Source: an uncultured Flavobacteriales bacterium
GTDB taxonomy: Bacteria > Bacteroidota > Bacteroidia > Flavobacteriales_D > Parvicellaceae
Reading direction: 5' to 3'
DNA length: 64,000 nt
NCBI GenBank assembly: GCA_943787535.1
Contig: CALSMU010000010.1
Coordinates: 124,001 to 188,000, forward strand
Numbering within the stretch: position 1 is the stretch's first letter; each line of letters begins with the position of its first letter. Of this stretch, positions 36,682 through 46,081 are shown piece by piece. A model generated the notes under the pieces. The model was not told the DNA's origin, searched no databases, and saw only the letters and a program-made list of their open reading frames with translations. Both the position numbers and the translations under genes were made by a program.

Positions 36682-36775
36682 CTTGAAGTTTTCGCTTCAC
36701 AAGTTTTTTCCTCTTGCTAGCAGTCTTATCGCAAGCCTCCTGACCCATGCAGTACGGATGTAATTTCTAGTTAAG
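36682..36775 (-). promoter_or_regulatory. GC-rich, possibly structured leader of glpK
   Basis: Read on the minus strand, the stretch has a run of clearly higher GC than its surroundings (GTACTGCATGGGTCAGGAGG), then a possible stem CTTGC/GCAAG around a 12-base loop, an A run, and a hairpin with arms TGAAG/CTTCA ending just before the ATG. Read on the plus strand that hairpin is followed by six T, like a terminator. I do not recognise a known riboswitch or Rfam family. It may be a small RNA gene or a cis-regulatory leader. Confidence 0.4.
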
Positions 36776-36850
36776 TTTAAATAGTATGTACAGATATTCG
36801 TTAATAATTTAACAAGTTTCTTTTTGTTTAGAAAATTAAGGCAACTTTCG

Positions 36851-36858
36851 TATCTTTA
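36851..36858 (+). promoter_or_regulatory. Candidate -7 element for the 1364-residue adhesin gene
   Basis: TATCTTTA, one base off TAnnTTTG, inside the short inverted repeat CGTAT-CTTT-ATACG, 53 bases before the ATG at 36912. Confidence 0.4.
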
Positions 36859-36911
36859 TACGTTATAGATTGATTTAAATGTCAAAATTGGTTAGAAAAC
36901 ATAACAAAGTT

Positions 36912-39900
36912 ATGAAAAAAATTATCTCGTTATTCGTAATCATAATTTTTACGATAACATCTTCAAAAGCATCGCATCTTCCCGGGGGTAATATAACTTA
37001 TGAATGCGTGGGGCCAGACCAATATTTAGTTACGCTTACAATGTATGAGGATTGTCAAACAGGTTTTATGACACCGGGAAGTTCTTTTACTATTAATGTT
37101 GTAAATTCTTGTGGTTTACCTACTCAAGTGCTCAGTGCAACTGAAGTTGTTTTTGGAAATGAGGTCTCGCAATTGTGTCCAGCAGCTCAAAGTACCTGTA
37201 ATGGCGGTACTTTACCTGGGGTACAGGAGCATCAGTATCAAGTTTTAGTTACATTACCAGGTCCCTGTGATTCTTGGACTTTCTATCATAGTTCTTGTTG
37301 TAGAAATGGAAGTATAAATGCACCCAGTACAACGGATGACTATTACTTTTATGCAACCTTAAATAATTTAGACGCACCCTGTAATAATTCGCCAACCTAC
37401 ACTGCTCCGCCAATACCTTACGTTTGCAGTGGGCAGTCTGTTTGTTACAGTTTAGGTGTTGTTGAGGTGGATGGACATACCTTAGTTTATTCTTTTACGG
37501 ATGCTTTGGAAGATCCTTTGTTAACACCTGTGGTTTATGGTGCTGGCTATAGTGGGACTAATCCCATACCCGGTATAACCATTGATCCTGTGACGGGGCA
37601 AGTTAATTTTATTGCTCCTGGTCTTACGGGACAATATTTAGTTGTTATTCTAATAGAAGAATATGATGCGAATGGAGTTTTAGTAGGTAGTCAAGTTTAC
37701 GATTATGTATTTAACGTTGTAGCTTGTAATAATCAAGTGGTAGACTGCGCTACTAGTGGAGCAATTGGAAATATTAATGGAAGTGTTTTTCAAACAGGTC
37801 CAACATCTTTGCAAATGTGTGAGGGTGTCCCATTTACGTTTGATATGCTTTTTACCGATCCAGACATTGGAGATTCTCTTTTTATGGAATCAAATATTGA
37901 TGTAATATTACCTGGCTCAGTTGTATCTTACTCTTATCCAAATGTCCCTAATGGGAATGAAATTGCAATGAGTGTTTCGTGGACGCCTCCTCCAGGAAGT
38001 GCAAGTTCAAATAATACTTTCACTGTTACGATTTATGATAATGCTTGTCCAGTTTCAGGACAGCAAACAATTGTTTACAATATGGATGTAGTGGGAAGCA
38101 CTAATGCTTCTGGGGATGTCATCATTTGTTTAGGTCAAGAAACTCCATTAGAAGTTTTTAATGGTACAGTTTTCGATTGGTCGGTTGTTAGTGGAGATCC
38201 TTTAAATATTGGAACAAATTTTAGTTGCACACCATGTTCCAATCCAATTGCTTCGCCAACAATGACTACTGTTTATGAGGTAGTAAGTGATTTAACAGGA
38301 AGTTGTGTTAATCGCGATACAGTAACTGTAACGGTTGTGCCAGATTTCACCTATTCTTTGACGCAAAGTTCGACCACTACGTGTTTGAATAGTAATATTC
38401 AATTTAGTTTAATTCCGAATCCAGCGGGAGCTTACACTTATCAATGGGATCCAGGAGCTTTTTTAAATAGTACTACAATTGCAGGTCCTACTGTTACTCC
38501 AACAACACCTGGTAATTATGAATATTCAGTAGAGATTACAAGTCCAAATGGATGTGTTAAAAATGATACTATTGATATAAATGTTGCAGCTTCTTATTCC
38601 CCAGATGTTACTGTTATTGCTGATGTGAATAATATCTTTTGTGGTGACACTGTGAACTTTACTACTGATCTGGGCGGGGGTGTTCCTGCTGTGTGCGGTC
38701 CTTCTCCTAATACAGCTTGCTCATCAGCTTCTTCACAACAAACCATTGGTACATTTTCTGGAACGGGAACTACAACATCCTGGCCAGCACCTTATGGAAA
38801 TTGGTATAGAAACGCTAAGCATCAATTTCTTTATACTGCGGCTGAACTAAATGCAATGGGTTTCATTGGTGGGAAAATTACAGAAATAGCATGGGAGGTT
38901 ACTGCAATAAATGGGACTACAACCTATAATAGTTATCAAATAAGTATGGGATGTACCGGCACAACTTCCTTAACTGCTTGGGAAGCTGGTTTAACGCAAG
39001 TTATGTCTCCTCAGAATATAGTTATTAATACAGGTTGGAATGTTCATGCCTTAACAACAGCATATGAATGGGATGGTATTTCTAACTTGGTTGTAGAGAT
39101 CTGTTACGATAATCTAGCTGTTTCTTATACGCAAAATTCATCAACTCCTTACACTACAACAGGGTTTAATTCATGCTTATATTACAGAAGTGATAGTCAA
39201 CCTGCATGCCCAGCGACTACCGCTACAACTTCTTCTAACCGACCAATTACTCGGTTTACTACTTGTCCAACAATTCCTGATCCTGCAAACTTCTCATTTG
39301 CCTGGACACCAGTTTCTGAAATTGACGATGCTACTGCTCAAAATACTTTTGGAGTGCCATCGGTAACTACAAATTATCAATTGGTAGTTACCGATTTAAA
39401 CGGAGGTTGTACCGATACAGTTCAAGTTTTAATTGATGTTATGTGCGATACTTGTTATGCTCCAAATCCAACTTTGACTCATATTACTTGTAATGGAGGT
39501 AGTGATGGGGGAATTCTTGCTGTACCAAACGGTCTTTTTGGTCCTTTTACAATAGAATTTACTGATGTAAGTACAGGATTAATTATTCAAACGGACAATA
39601 TGGTAACTACAAATGCTTCGATTACTGGCTTGTCGGCAGGTGATTATAAAATTCGTTGCATAGATACAGATGGATGTTATGCGGATACGGTGGTTACGAT
39701 AATTGAGCCGCCCGTTGTCAATTTGACTGTTTCTAATGATACAATTGTTTGTATTGGAGGAAATGGGGTTTTAGTGGCTAATGCTACTAACGGAAACGGT
39801 GCGCCATATGATTATAACTGGTCCCAAGGTATAGCAAGCAATGCGGGAACTCAAAATGTAAGCCCTACTATCAGTACGATTTACGATGTTTACGCTGTTG

Positions 39901-41006
39901 ATGTCCTTGGGTGTAACTCTAATACCTTAAGTGTCACGGTCAGTTTGTTTCCGCCAATATTGACAACTACGAATCCAGATATTGTTGTTTGTCCAGGAGA
40001 TTTGGGTTCGATTGGCGTGCAAGCAAATGGCGGAATTGGCGGTGTTTATTTCTATGAATGGGCAGATGCTCAAGGAAATGTTGTAGGAACTGGTAGTGAT
40101 ATAAGTGTGTTGAGCACTTCTAGTCCTCAGGTTTTTTATGTAACTGTTACAGATAACTGTGAGACCCCTGCTACTATAGATGAGGTTGAGGTAACTTGGT
40201 ACGATGAACCAGCAGTGTTGTTTGAAGCAGGTGTTGTTGATGGATGTTATCCTGTAACCACAACCTTTAATAATACAACTAACCCAACAATGGTAAGTTC
40301 TTGTTTTTGGAATTTTGGAGATGGCAATACGTCGTCAATTTGCGGTACAGTTTCTAATACCTATTCAATTCCCGGAAGTTATACAGTTGATTTAATTGTA
40401 ACTAGTCCTGACGGCTGCATTTCAAACACAACGTCTACGAATATGATTACGGTATATGATTACCCGACTTCTCATTTTTTGTCGGATCCAAACCCAACAG
40501 ATGTTTTGAATCCAAGTGTTAATTTTACTGATTCATCATCAATCGATGTAGTAAATTGGTATTGGTCTTTTGGTGAAAATGGAGAATTAGGAACCTCGAC
40601 AGAGACGAATCCTAGTTTGGTTTTTCCAGATGCTGAACCTGGAACCTATCCGGTTGAGTTGATTACAGTAAATGTAAATGGTTGTTCGGATACGAGTATG
40701 TTATATGTTGTCGTAAATGGAGTTTATAATTTTTATGTACCAAGCGCTTTTACTCCGGATGGAGATGGTATTAACGACTATTTTTTCCCTCTAGGCGAGA
40801 GTGTATCTGGACAAGGGTATGAACTGAGGATATTCAATAGATGGGGTAATGTTGTTTTCTTTTCAGAAGACATGTCTGTGAAATGGGATGGAACCTATAA
40901 ATCTGGGCCTGCTGAATTAGGTGTTTATGTTTGGATTGTTAAGACAGTAGATGGTATTACAGGGGAGTTTAGAGAATATACCGGTCATGTGTCCTTAATA
41001 AGGTAA
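36912..41006 (+). CDS. Large secreted PKD/SprB-repeat protein with CHU_C C-terminal domain
   Basis: About 1364 residues from the ATG at 36912 (MKKIISLFVIIIFTITSSKAS signal peptide); an in-frame ATG at 36879 is less likely. The N-terminal domain (SHLPGGNITYECVG ... SCCRNGSINA) resembles that of the giant adhesin. Ig-like repeats with CxGxx/YxW patterns follow. Residues about 615-790 hold a PAPYGNWYRNAKHQ module shared with the 753-residue protein. A SprB-type repeat (THITCNGGSDGG ... EPP) is at about 850-935 and two PKD domains (FWNFGDGNTSS and WYWSFGENGELG) at about 1104-1270. The CHU_C domain (VPSAFTPDGDGINDYF, FNRWGNVVF) ends the protein. Predicted T9SS-exported adhesin; no partner gene adjacent. 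Confidence 0.87.
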   Translation: MKKIISLFVIIIFTITSSKASHLPGGNITYECVGPDQYLVTLTMYEDCQTGFMTPGSSFTINVVNSCGLPTQVLSATEVVFGNEVSQLCPAAQSTCNGGTLPGVQEHQYQVLVTLPGPCDSWTFYHSSCCRNGSINAPSTTDDYYFYATLNNLDAPCNNSPTYTAPPIPYVCSGQSVCYSLGVVEVDGHTLVYSFTDALEDPLLTPVVYGAGYSGTNPIPGITIDPVTGQVNFIAPGLTGQYLVVILIEEYDANGVLVGSQVYDYVFNVVACNNQVVDCATSGAIGNINGSVFQTGPTSLQMCEGVPFTFDMLFTDPDIGDSLFMESNIDVILPGSVVSYSYPNVPNGNEIAMSVSWTPPPGSASSNNTFTVTIYDNACPVSGQQTIVYNMDVVGSTNASGDVIICLGQETPLEVFNGTVFDWSVVSGDPLNIGTNFSCTPCSNPIASPTMTTVYEVVSDLTGSCVNRDTVTVTVVPDFTYSLTQSSTTTCLNSNIQFSLIPNPAGAYTYQWDPGAFLNSTTIAGPTVTPTTPGNYEYSVEITSPNGCVKNDTIDINVAASYSPDVTVIADVNNIFCGDTVNFTTDLGGGVPAVCGPSPNTACSSASSQQTIGTFSGTGTTTSWPAPYGNWYRNAKHQFLYTAAELNAMGFIGGKITEIAWEVTAINGTTTYNSYQISMGCTGTTSLTAWEAGLTQVMSPQNIVINTGWNVHALTTAYEWDGISNLVVEICYDNLAVSYTQNSSTPYTTTGFNSCLYYRSDSQPACPATTATTSSNRPITRFTTCPTIPDPANFSFAWTPVSEIDDATAQNTFGVPSVTTNYQLVVTDLNGGCTDTVQVLIDVMCDTCYAPNPTLTHITCNGGSDGGILAVPNGLFGPFTIEFTDVSTGLIIQTDNMVTTNASITGLSAGDYKIRCIDTDGCYADTVVTIIEPPVVNLTVSNDTIVCIGGNGVLVANATNGNGAPYDYNWSQGIASNAGTQNVSPTISTIYDVYAVDVLGCNSNTLSVTVSLFPPILTTTNPDIVVCPGDLGSIGVQANGGIGGVYFYEWADAQGNVVGTGSDISVLSTSSPQVFYVTVTDNCETPATIDEVEVTWYDEPAVLFEAGVVDGCYPVTTTFNNTTNPTMVSSCFWNFGDGNTSSICGTVSNTYSIPGSYTVDLIVTSPDGCISNTTSTNMITVYDYPTSHFLSDPNPTDVLNPSVNFTDSSSIDVVNWYWSFGENGELGTSTETNPSLVFPDAEPGTYPVELITVNVNGCSDTSMLYVVVNGVYNFYVPSAFTPDGDGINDYFFPLGESVSGQGYELRIFNRWGNVVFFSEDMSVKWDGTYKSGPAELGVYVWIVKTVDGITGEFREYTGHVSLIR

Positions 41007-41074
41007 ATATTTTTTTCATAATTATAACAAACTAATAGTTATCAAGTAAAACATGATTTTTACCTTTGCTTCCT

Positions 41075-42103
41075 ATGGAATATGAAAATGACTTGATTTT
41101 AAGAGCGGCAAGAGGTGAGAAAGTTGAAAGAACGCCTGTCTGGATTATGCGACAAGCCGGTAGGATTTTACCTGAATACAGGGCAATAAGACAAAGTCTA
41201 AGTGGGTTTAAAGAGTTGGTAGAAACACCAGAATTAGCTGCGGAAGTCACAATTCAGCCAGTAGATATATTGGGAGTAGATGCCGCAATCATCTTTTCGG
41301 ACATTTTAGTTGTTCCTGAAGCAATGGGATTGGAATACCAAATGATTGAAAATAAAGGGCCTTATTTTGAAAAAACAATTCAAACTTTATCGGATTTGGA
41401 AAAAGTGAATGTTCCAGATGTTGATGATACATTGCATTATGTGTTGGAAGCGATAAAAGTTACGAAAAAGGAATTAAATAACCGGGTACCTCTTATTGGG
41501 TTTGCTGGTGCTCCTTGGACAATATTCTCCTATATGACTGAAGGTCAAGGGTCCAAAACTTTCAGTAATGCAAAAAAAATGCTTTATACGGATAAACAGC
41601 TGTCACATCAGTTGTTAGAAAAGATTACGCAAACAACAATTAAGTACTTAAAGGCACAGATTAAAGCTGGGGCTGATATGGTTCAAATTTTTGATTCATG
41701 GGCTGGTATACTCAGCTACGAGCAGTATTTAGAGTTTGGAATGAAATATGTTAGTATGATTTGCAATGCAATAAATGAAGTGCCTGTGACTGTTTTTGCC
41801 AAGGGGGCATATTTTGCAAGAAAAGAAATGGGGGAGCTCAATTGTAATACAATAGGATTAGATTGGAACATGGATGTCAATAAAAGTAGAGAGTTGATTG
41901 GAAAAGAGAAAACTTTGCAAGGTAATTTGGACCCATGTGTGCTTTATTCTGATTTTGATGCAATTAAGTTGGAAACAAGTAAAATGCTTAGTAGTTTTGG
42001 AGCAAATCGTCATATTGCAAATTTAGGGCACGGAGTTTATCCAGATATGCATCCTGATAAAGTAAGGTGCTTTGTTGATACGGTAAAAGAATATAAAAGC
42101 TAA
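41075..42103 (+). CDS. hemE: Uroporphyrinogen decarboxylase
   Basis: Decarboxylates uroporphyrinogen III to coproporphyrinogen III in haem synthesis; cytosolic. 342 residues. The signature [19 protein letters not shown] near the N-terminus and [19 protein letters not shown] around residue 145 are diagnostic, with the catalytic Asp region [17 protein letters not shown]. The ATG at 41075 gives the usual length; a TTG three codons earlier is rejected. An OmpA-family gene starts three bases after the stop. Confidence 0.96.
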   Translation: MEYENDLILRAARGEKVERTPVWIMRQAGRILPEYRAIRQSLSGFKELVETPELAAEVTIQPVDILGVDAAIIFSDILVVPEAMGLEYQMIENKGPYFEKTIQTLSDLEKVNVPDVDDTLHYVLEAIKVTKKELNNRVPLIGFAGAPWTIFSYMTEGQGSKTFSNAKKMLYTDKQLSHQLLEKITQTTIKYLKAQIKAGADMVQIFDSWAGILSYEQYLEFGMKYVSMICNAINEVPVTVFAKGAYFARKEMGELNCNTIGLDWNMDVNKSRELIGKEKTLQGNLDPCVLYSDFDAIKLETSKMLSSFGANRHIANLGHGVYPDMHPDKVRCFVDTVKEYKS

Positions 42104-42106
42104 AAT

Positions 42107-43291
42107 ATGAAAAAGTTGGTATTTTTTGGATTGCTTGCAATGTTTGCAATTAGCGCAGTTGCTCAAGATGATGATAATCTGGTAACAAATCCAAGCTTTG
42201 AAAGTACAGGTAAAGGAAAGTTGAAAAAATTGAAGCAAATTACCGTAGCAGAAAACTGGGAATCACCAACAGGGTTAAATGCTGATTTATTTGATAAAAC
42301 CAGAGCACAGCCATGTTCAGCGCCAAACAATAGTTTTGGGAAAGAATTTCCAATGGACGGTAATAGATATGCTGGAATAGTTGCTTACAGTTACAATAAT
42401 AAAGAGCCTCGGACTTATATTCAAACACGTTTATTGGGGACACTTACAAAAGATGTTGAGTATTGTGTGAAATACTATGTAAGTTTATCTGATCTGTCTA
42501 AATATGCAGTAAATAATCTAGGAGCATATCTTGGTAAGAACCCTTTAGAGGAAGAGTCAAAAACGGATATTATTTTCGAAAAAGAGAAAGAGTTTAATCA
42601 AGTTGTATTGCTTCCAGGAAATAAGGTTATAAATGCTCGTTACAACTGGGAGCCCGTATGCGGAGTTTACAAGGCGTCTGGAAAAGAAAAGTTTTTAGTT
42701 ATTGGAAATTTCCATAACAATAAGGATACTAAATTTGAAAAGTTAAAAAAGTTAAAAAATTTTCAAGGGACTCAGATACCTAAAGCATATTACTACATTG
42801 ACCAGGTTGAAGTTTTTATTATTGAGGATCCCGCAGATTGCGATTGTTCTAATAAAATGAAAGCCAAAATTTTAGAATCAATGGTTTATCATAAAGATTT
42901 TATCAGTGAGGATGGCTATACGGTGGAGGAGCAAATAAAATTAACAACTGTTTATTTTGATATTTTAAGTGTTAAAATTGAACGCTTGATGATTAAAGAT
43001 CTAGATAATTTAGTAGCTATAATGAATGGAGACCCAGAAATTAAATTGCAGCTTACAGGTCGGACGGATCAAGAAGAATTGGATGCGCAAAAAGCTGATC
43101 CAGAAAATAATGATATCAAAGGATTAGGACATAAAAGAGCAGAAAAAGTCAAAGCTTATATAGTTGGCAAAGGTGTTGATGAAAGTCGAGTTATTGTTAA
43201 ATCGGTGGATGAAGGAGCTTCAAATTCAAAAGGAGTGACAAGGCTGGATAAAGCTAAGAATAGAAGGGTTGAAGTTGAGTTAGTAAAATAA
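42107..43291 (+). CDS. OmpA-family outer-membrane/periplasmic protein
   Basis: 394 residues with a signal peptide (MKKLVFFGLLAMFAISAVAQ). The N-terminal two-thirds begins NLVTNPSFESTGKGKLKKL, a jelly-roll-like start common in carbohydrate-binding-type domains of Bacteroidota. The C-terminal about 110 residues form an OmpA peptidoglycan-binding domain: VYFDILSV-like start (here TTVYFDILSVKIE), LQLTGRTDQEELDAQK, and GHKRAEKVKAYIVGKGVDESRV followed by KNRRVEVELVK. It would link the outer membrane to peptidoglycan. It starts three bases after hemE and ends at a terminator. Confidence 0.88.
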   Translation: MKKLVFFGLLAMFAISAVAQDDDNLVTNPSFESTGKGKLKKLKQITVAENWESPTGLNADLFDKTRAQPCSAPNNSFGKEFPMDGNRYAGIVAYSYNNKEPRTYIQTRLLGTLTKDVEYCVKYYVSLSDLSKYAVNNLGAYLGKNPLEEESKTDIIFEKEKEFNQVVLLPGNKVINARYNWEPVCGVYKASGKEKFLVIGNFHNNKDTKFEKLKKLKNFQGTQIPKAYYYIDQVEVFIIEDPADCDCSNKMKAKILESMVYHKDFISEDGYTVEEQIKLTTVYFDILSVKIERLMIKDLDNLVAIMNGDPEIKLQLTGRTDQEELDAQKADPENNDIKGLGHKRAEKVKAYIVGKGVDESRVIVKSVDEGASNSKGVTRLDKAKNRRVEVELVK

Positions 43292-43312
43292 GAATTCAAA
43301 TATGTATATTTT

Positions 43313-43342
43313 AAACCGTGCAGATTTCTGGACGGTTTTTTT
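43313..43342 (+). terminator. Intrinsic terminator after the OmpA-family gene
   Basis: Stem AAACCGT/ACGGTTT with an inner CAG/CTG extension and a run of seven T. Confidence 0.85.
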
Positions 43343-43384
43343 ATGAATAAAAGTTATATCTTCATATAATATTAAAACTAAAAA

Positions 43385-44764
43385 GTGTCATTCAATAGAG
43401 GAGATAAAAAAGTAATCAAAGCTTGGGTCATGTATGATTGGGCTAATTCCGTTTATCCATTGGTAATTACGACAACTATATTTCCCCTTTTTTATGATAA
43501 GTGGGTTGATAAAACCGCTAAATTGAATGGTCTTGAAGATGGAATGGCAGAAGTTTTTGGTATGCAATTTAATGGAGTCGAGATATATTCTTACGCAATC
43601 GCATTTTCGTTATTAATCGTTAGTTTTTTATCACCGATATTATCGGGAGTAGCCGATTTTTCGGGTAGCAAGAAGAAATTCATGCGTATTTTCAATTATA
43701 TAGGCTCCATTTCATGTGTTGGTTTGTTTTTTTGGAATAGCTACTCAGTGGAAATAGGACTGCTTTTTTGCATGTCTGCCAATATTGGTTTTTGGGGGAG
43801 TTTGGTTTTTTACAACGCCTATTTGCCAGAAATAGCCGAGCCTAGGGATCATGATTTAATTAGTGCTCAAGGTTTTTCGAAAGGATATTTAGGTGGAGCG
43901 ATATTATTGGTGATATGTTTAGCGACCATAATGGTTTTAGGATGGGATGCAGAATATAGTTTTCTATTGGTTGGAGTTTGGTGGGTGGGCTTTGCTCAAA
44001 TAACCTACAAAAGATTACCGGGAAATTCGAATGACAAAGCAAAGGGGGGTAGTAACCGCGAGATATTGTCTAAAGGCTTTATGGAGTTGCAAAGCGTTTG
44101 GCGCGAATTTTCAAAAATAACAAGATTGAAACGCTATCTGATTTCATTTTTTGTTTTCAGTATGGCGGTGCAAACGATTATGACTATGGCTCAGTTTTTT
44201 GGATTGGAAGCAATTGATTGGTCTGTTGGAATTGATTTCACACCTATAAAGAACTTAGTTGGTTCAGAATATAAAGCTGCAAGATCGGCTATTATTCAAT
44301 CAAGGATGGAAACAGCTATGATTGCAAGTATTTTAGCAATTCAGTTAATTGCTATTCCGGGAGCCATCTTTTTTGCTCGTTTATCTAAGAAATTGGGGAA
44401 TGTTAATGCATTGGTCACGGTGCTATGTATTTGGGTATGTATATGTATTAGTGCTTATGTTTTAACTATTCCCTTACATTTCTATATTTTGGCAAGTGTA
44501 GTGGGGTTTGTAATGGGGGGTGTTCAATCTTTGTCACGCTCTACCTATTCGAAGTTTTTGCCGGAGACAGTAGATCATGCATCCTATTTTAGTTTTTACG
44601 ATGTATTAGAAAAAATCGGGATGACAATTGGTATTGTAAGTTTTGGTTTCTTGACAGGAGAATTCAATATTCGATATTCTATAATGGCTCTAACAGTTTT
44701 TTTTGTTATTGGTTTAGTATTATTACTTTTTGTTCCCAAAGAAGAAAAGTCAAAAGAAGTATAG
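43385..44764 (+). CDS. MFS transporter, UMF1 (Atg22-like) family
   Basis: A 459-residue inner-membrane transporter with about 12 hydrophobic segments. The N-terminal KAWVMYDWANSVYPLVITTTIFPLFY is the hallmark of the UMF1/Atg22-like MFS family, and GFVMGGVQSLSRSTYSKFLPE near residue 380 is a second family motif. Substrate unknown; eukaryotic Atg22 exports amino acids from vacuoles. The start is a GTG at 43385 (GTG TCA TTC AAT); no suitable ATG lies nearby. The gene follows a terminator by about 40 bases. lhgO begins 43 bases after its stop. Confidence 0.88.
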   Translation: MSFNRGDKKVIKAWVMYDWANSVYPLVITTTIFPLFYDKWVDKTAKLNGLEDGMAEVFGMQFNGVEIYSYAIAFSLLIVSFLSPILSGVADFSGSKKKFMRIFNYIGSISCVGLFFWNSYSVEIGLLFCMSANIGFWGSLVFYNAYLPEIAEPRDHDLISAQGFSKGYLGGAILLVICLATIMVLGWDAEYSFLLVGVWWVGFAQITYKRLPGNSNDKAKGGSNREILSKGFMELQSVWREFSKITRLKRYLISFFVFSMAVQTIMTMAQFFGLEAIDWSVGIDFTPIKNLVGSEYKAARSAIIQSRMETAMIASILAIQLIAIPGAIFFARLSKKLGNVNALVTVLCIWVCICISAYVLTIPLHFYILASVVGFVMGGVQSLSRSTYSKFLPETVDHASYFSFYDVLEKIGMTIGIVSFGFLTGEFNIRYSIMALTVFFVIGLVLLLFVPKEEKSKEV

Positions 44765-44807
44765 TACCAATTATTCTATTGCGTAAATTTGCTGAAAATT
44801 TTATTAC

Positions 44808-46019
44808 ATGACTTACGATATTGCTGTAATTGGTGGAGGAATTGTTGGAGCTGCTACTTTTTATCAAATTCAAAAAGCCTATCCTGATTTAAAGATTCTT
44901 TTAATCGAAAAGGAAAAAGGATTGGCTGATCATCAAACAGGAAATAATTCGGGTGTGATACACTCTGGCCTCTATTATAAACCCGGTTCTTCCAAAGCTA
45001 AATATTGCGTTAATGGACGACATGAACTGGTGGCGTTTGCAAAAGAGCATGGAGTTGATCATGATGTTTGTGGAAAAGTTGTTGTTGCAACCAGTGAAAA
45101 AGATTTGCCTTTTATGGATCAAATTTTTGAAAACGGAATAGCGAATAATACGGAAGGAATTAAGAAGATTACTGGAGAAGAAATAAAAAACTATGAACCT
45201 GACGTTGTTGGTATTGCTGGTATATGGGTACCTTGTACCGGTATTATAGATTATCGTCAAGCTACCGAGAAAATGGTTGAGGTTTCATTAAGTCTGCAGC
45301 CAAAAAGTAAAATGCTTTTAGGCACTGAAGCAAAGGTTTTTGACCATAACGAAGGACAAACTGTAATAAAAACCACTAAAGGAACTTTTGCTGCAAAAAA
45401 TCTTGTTTTTTGTGGTGGATTGCAAGCAGATCGATTGGCGAAAAAGGATGGTGTAAAAATTAAAGAAAAAGTAGTCGGATTTAGAGGTGATTATTATGAA
45501 TTAACCGAGCAAGCTAAACATAAGGTAAAGAACCTAATTTACCCTGTTCCCAATCCAGAATTTCCATTTTTAGGAGTTCATTTTACCCGTATGACAAACG
45601 GAGAGATAGAATGTGGTCCAAATGCTGTTTTTACATTTAAACGGGAAGGTTATGGGAAAACAGATTTCAGCTTTCGCGATACTGTAAGTGCCTTGTCATA
45701 TGGAGGAACATGGAAGTTGTTTCTTAAAAACATGAGTTTCGGTATCAATGAATATAGAAGGGCTTTTTCAAAAAAACTTTTCCTTAAAACCCTCCAAGGG
45801 TTAATACCCTCTTTAACCATGGAAGACATAAAGCCAGGTAGGGCTGGTGTTCGAGCTTTGTTGTTAGGAACAGATGGTGATACAAGAGATGATTTTAGGA
45901 TAGAATACGGTGTAAATAGTATTCATGTTTTGAATGCACCTTCCCCAGCGGCAACAGCTTCTTTAGCTATTGGAAATGAAATCAAAGAAATGGCTATAAA
46001 ACATTTTGATTTAAAGTAA
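44808..46019 (+). CDS. lhgO: L-2-hydroxyglutarate oxidase
   Basis: A 403-residue FAD-dependent DAO-family enzyme that oxidises L-2-hydroxyglutarate to 2-oxoglutarate and feeds the quinone pool. The dinucleotide-binding motif DIAVIGGGIVGAATFYQI is at the N-terminus. NNSGVIHSGLYYKPGSSKAKYC and RAGVRALLL near the C-terminus (PGRAGVRALLLG) are typical LhgO segments, as is APSPAATASLAIG. It follows the MFS gene on the same strand and may be co-transcribed. A possible terminator lies just after it. Confidence 0.92.
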   Translation: MTYDIAVIGGGIVGAATFYQIQKAYPDLKILLIEKEKGLADHQTGNNSGVIHSGLYYKPGSSKAKYCVNGRHELVAFAKEHGVDHDVCGKVVVATSEKDLPFMDQIFENGIANNTEGIKKITGEEIKNYEPDVVGIAGIWVPCTGIIDYRQATEKMVEVSLSLQPKSKMLLGTEAKVFDHNEGQTVIKTTKGTFAAKNLVFCGGLQADRLAKKDGVKIKEKVVGFRGDYYELTEQAKHKVKNLIYPVPNPEFPFLGVHFTRMTNGEIECGPNAVFTFKREGYGKTDFSFRDTVSALSYGGTWKLFLKNMSFGINEYRRAFSKKLFLKTLQGLIPSLTMEDIKPGRAGVRALLLGTDGDTRDDFRIEYGVNSIHVLNAPSPAATASLAIGNEIKEMAIKHFDLK

Positions 46020-46034
46020 ATCATCATTTTTTCT

Positions 46035-46077
46035 GACTGGCCTCCGAATAAAAAATGTTTGGAGACGGTCTATTTTT
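46035..46077 (+). terminator. Possible terminator after lhgO
   Basis: Imperfect stem GACTGGCCTCCGA/TTGGAGACGGTC with a small internal loop, followed by TATTTTT. It lies between convergent genes. Confidence 0.45.
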
Positions 46078-46081
46078 CGTT

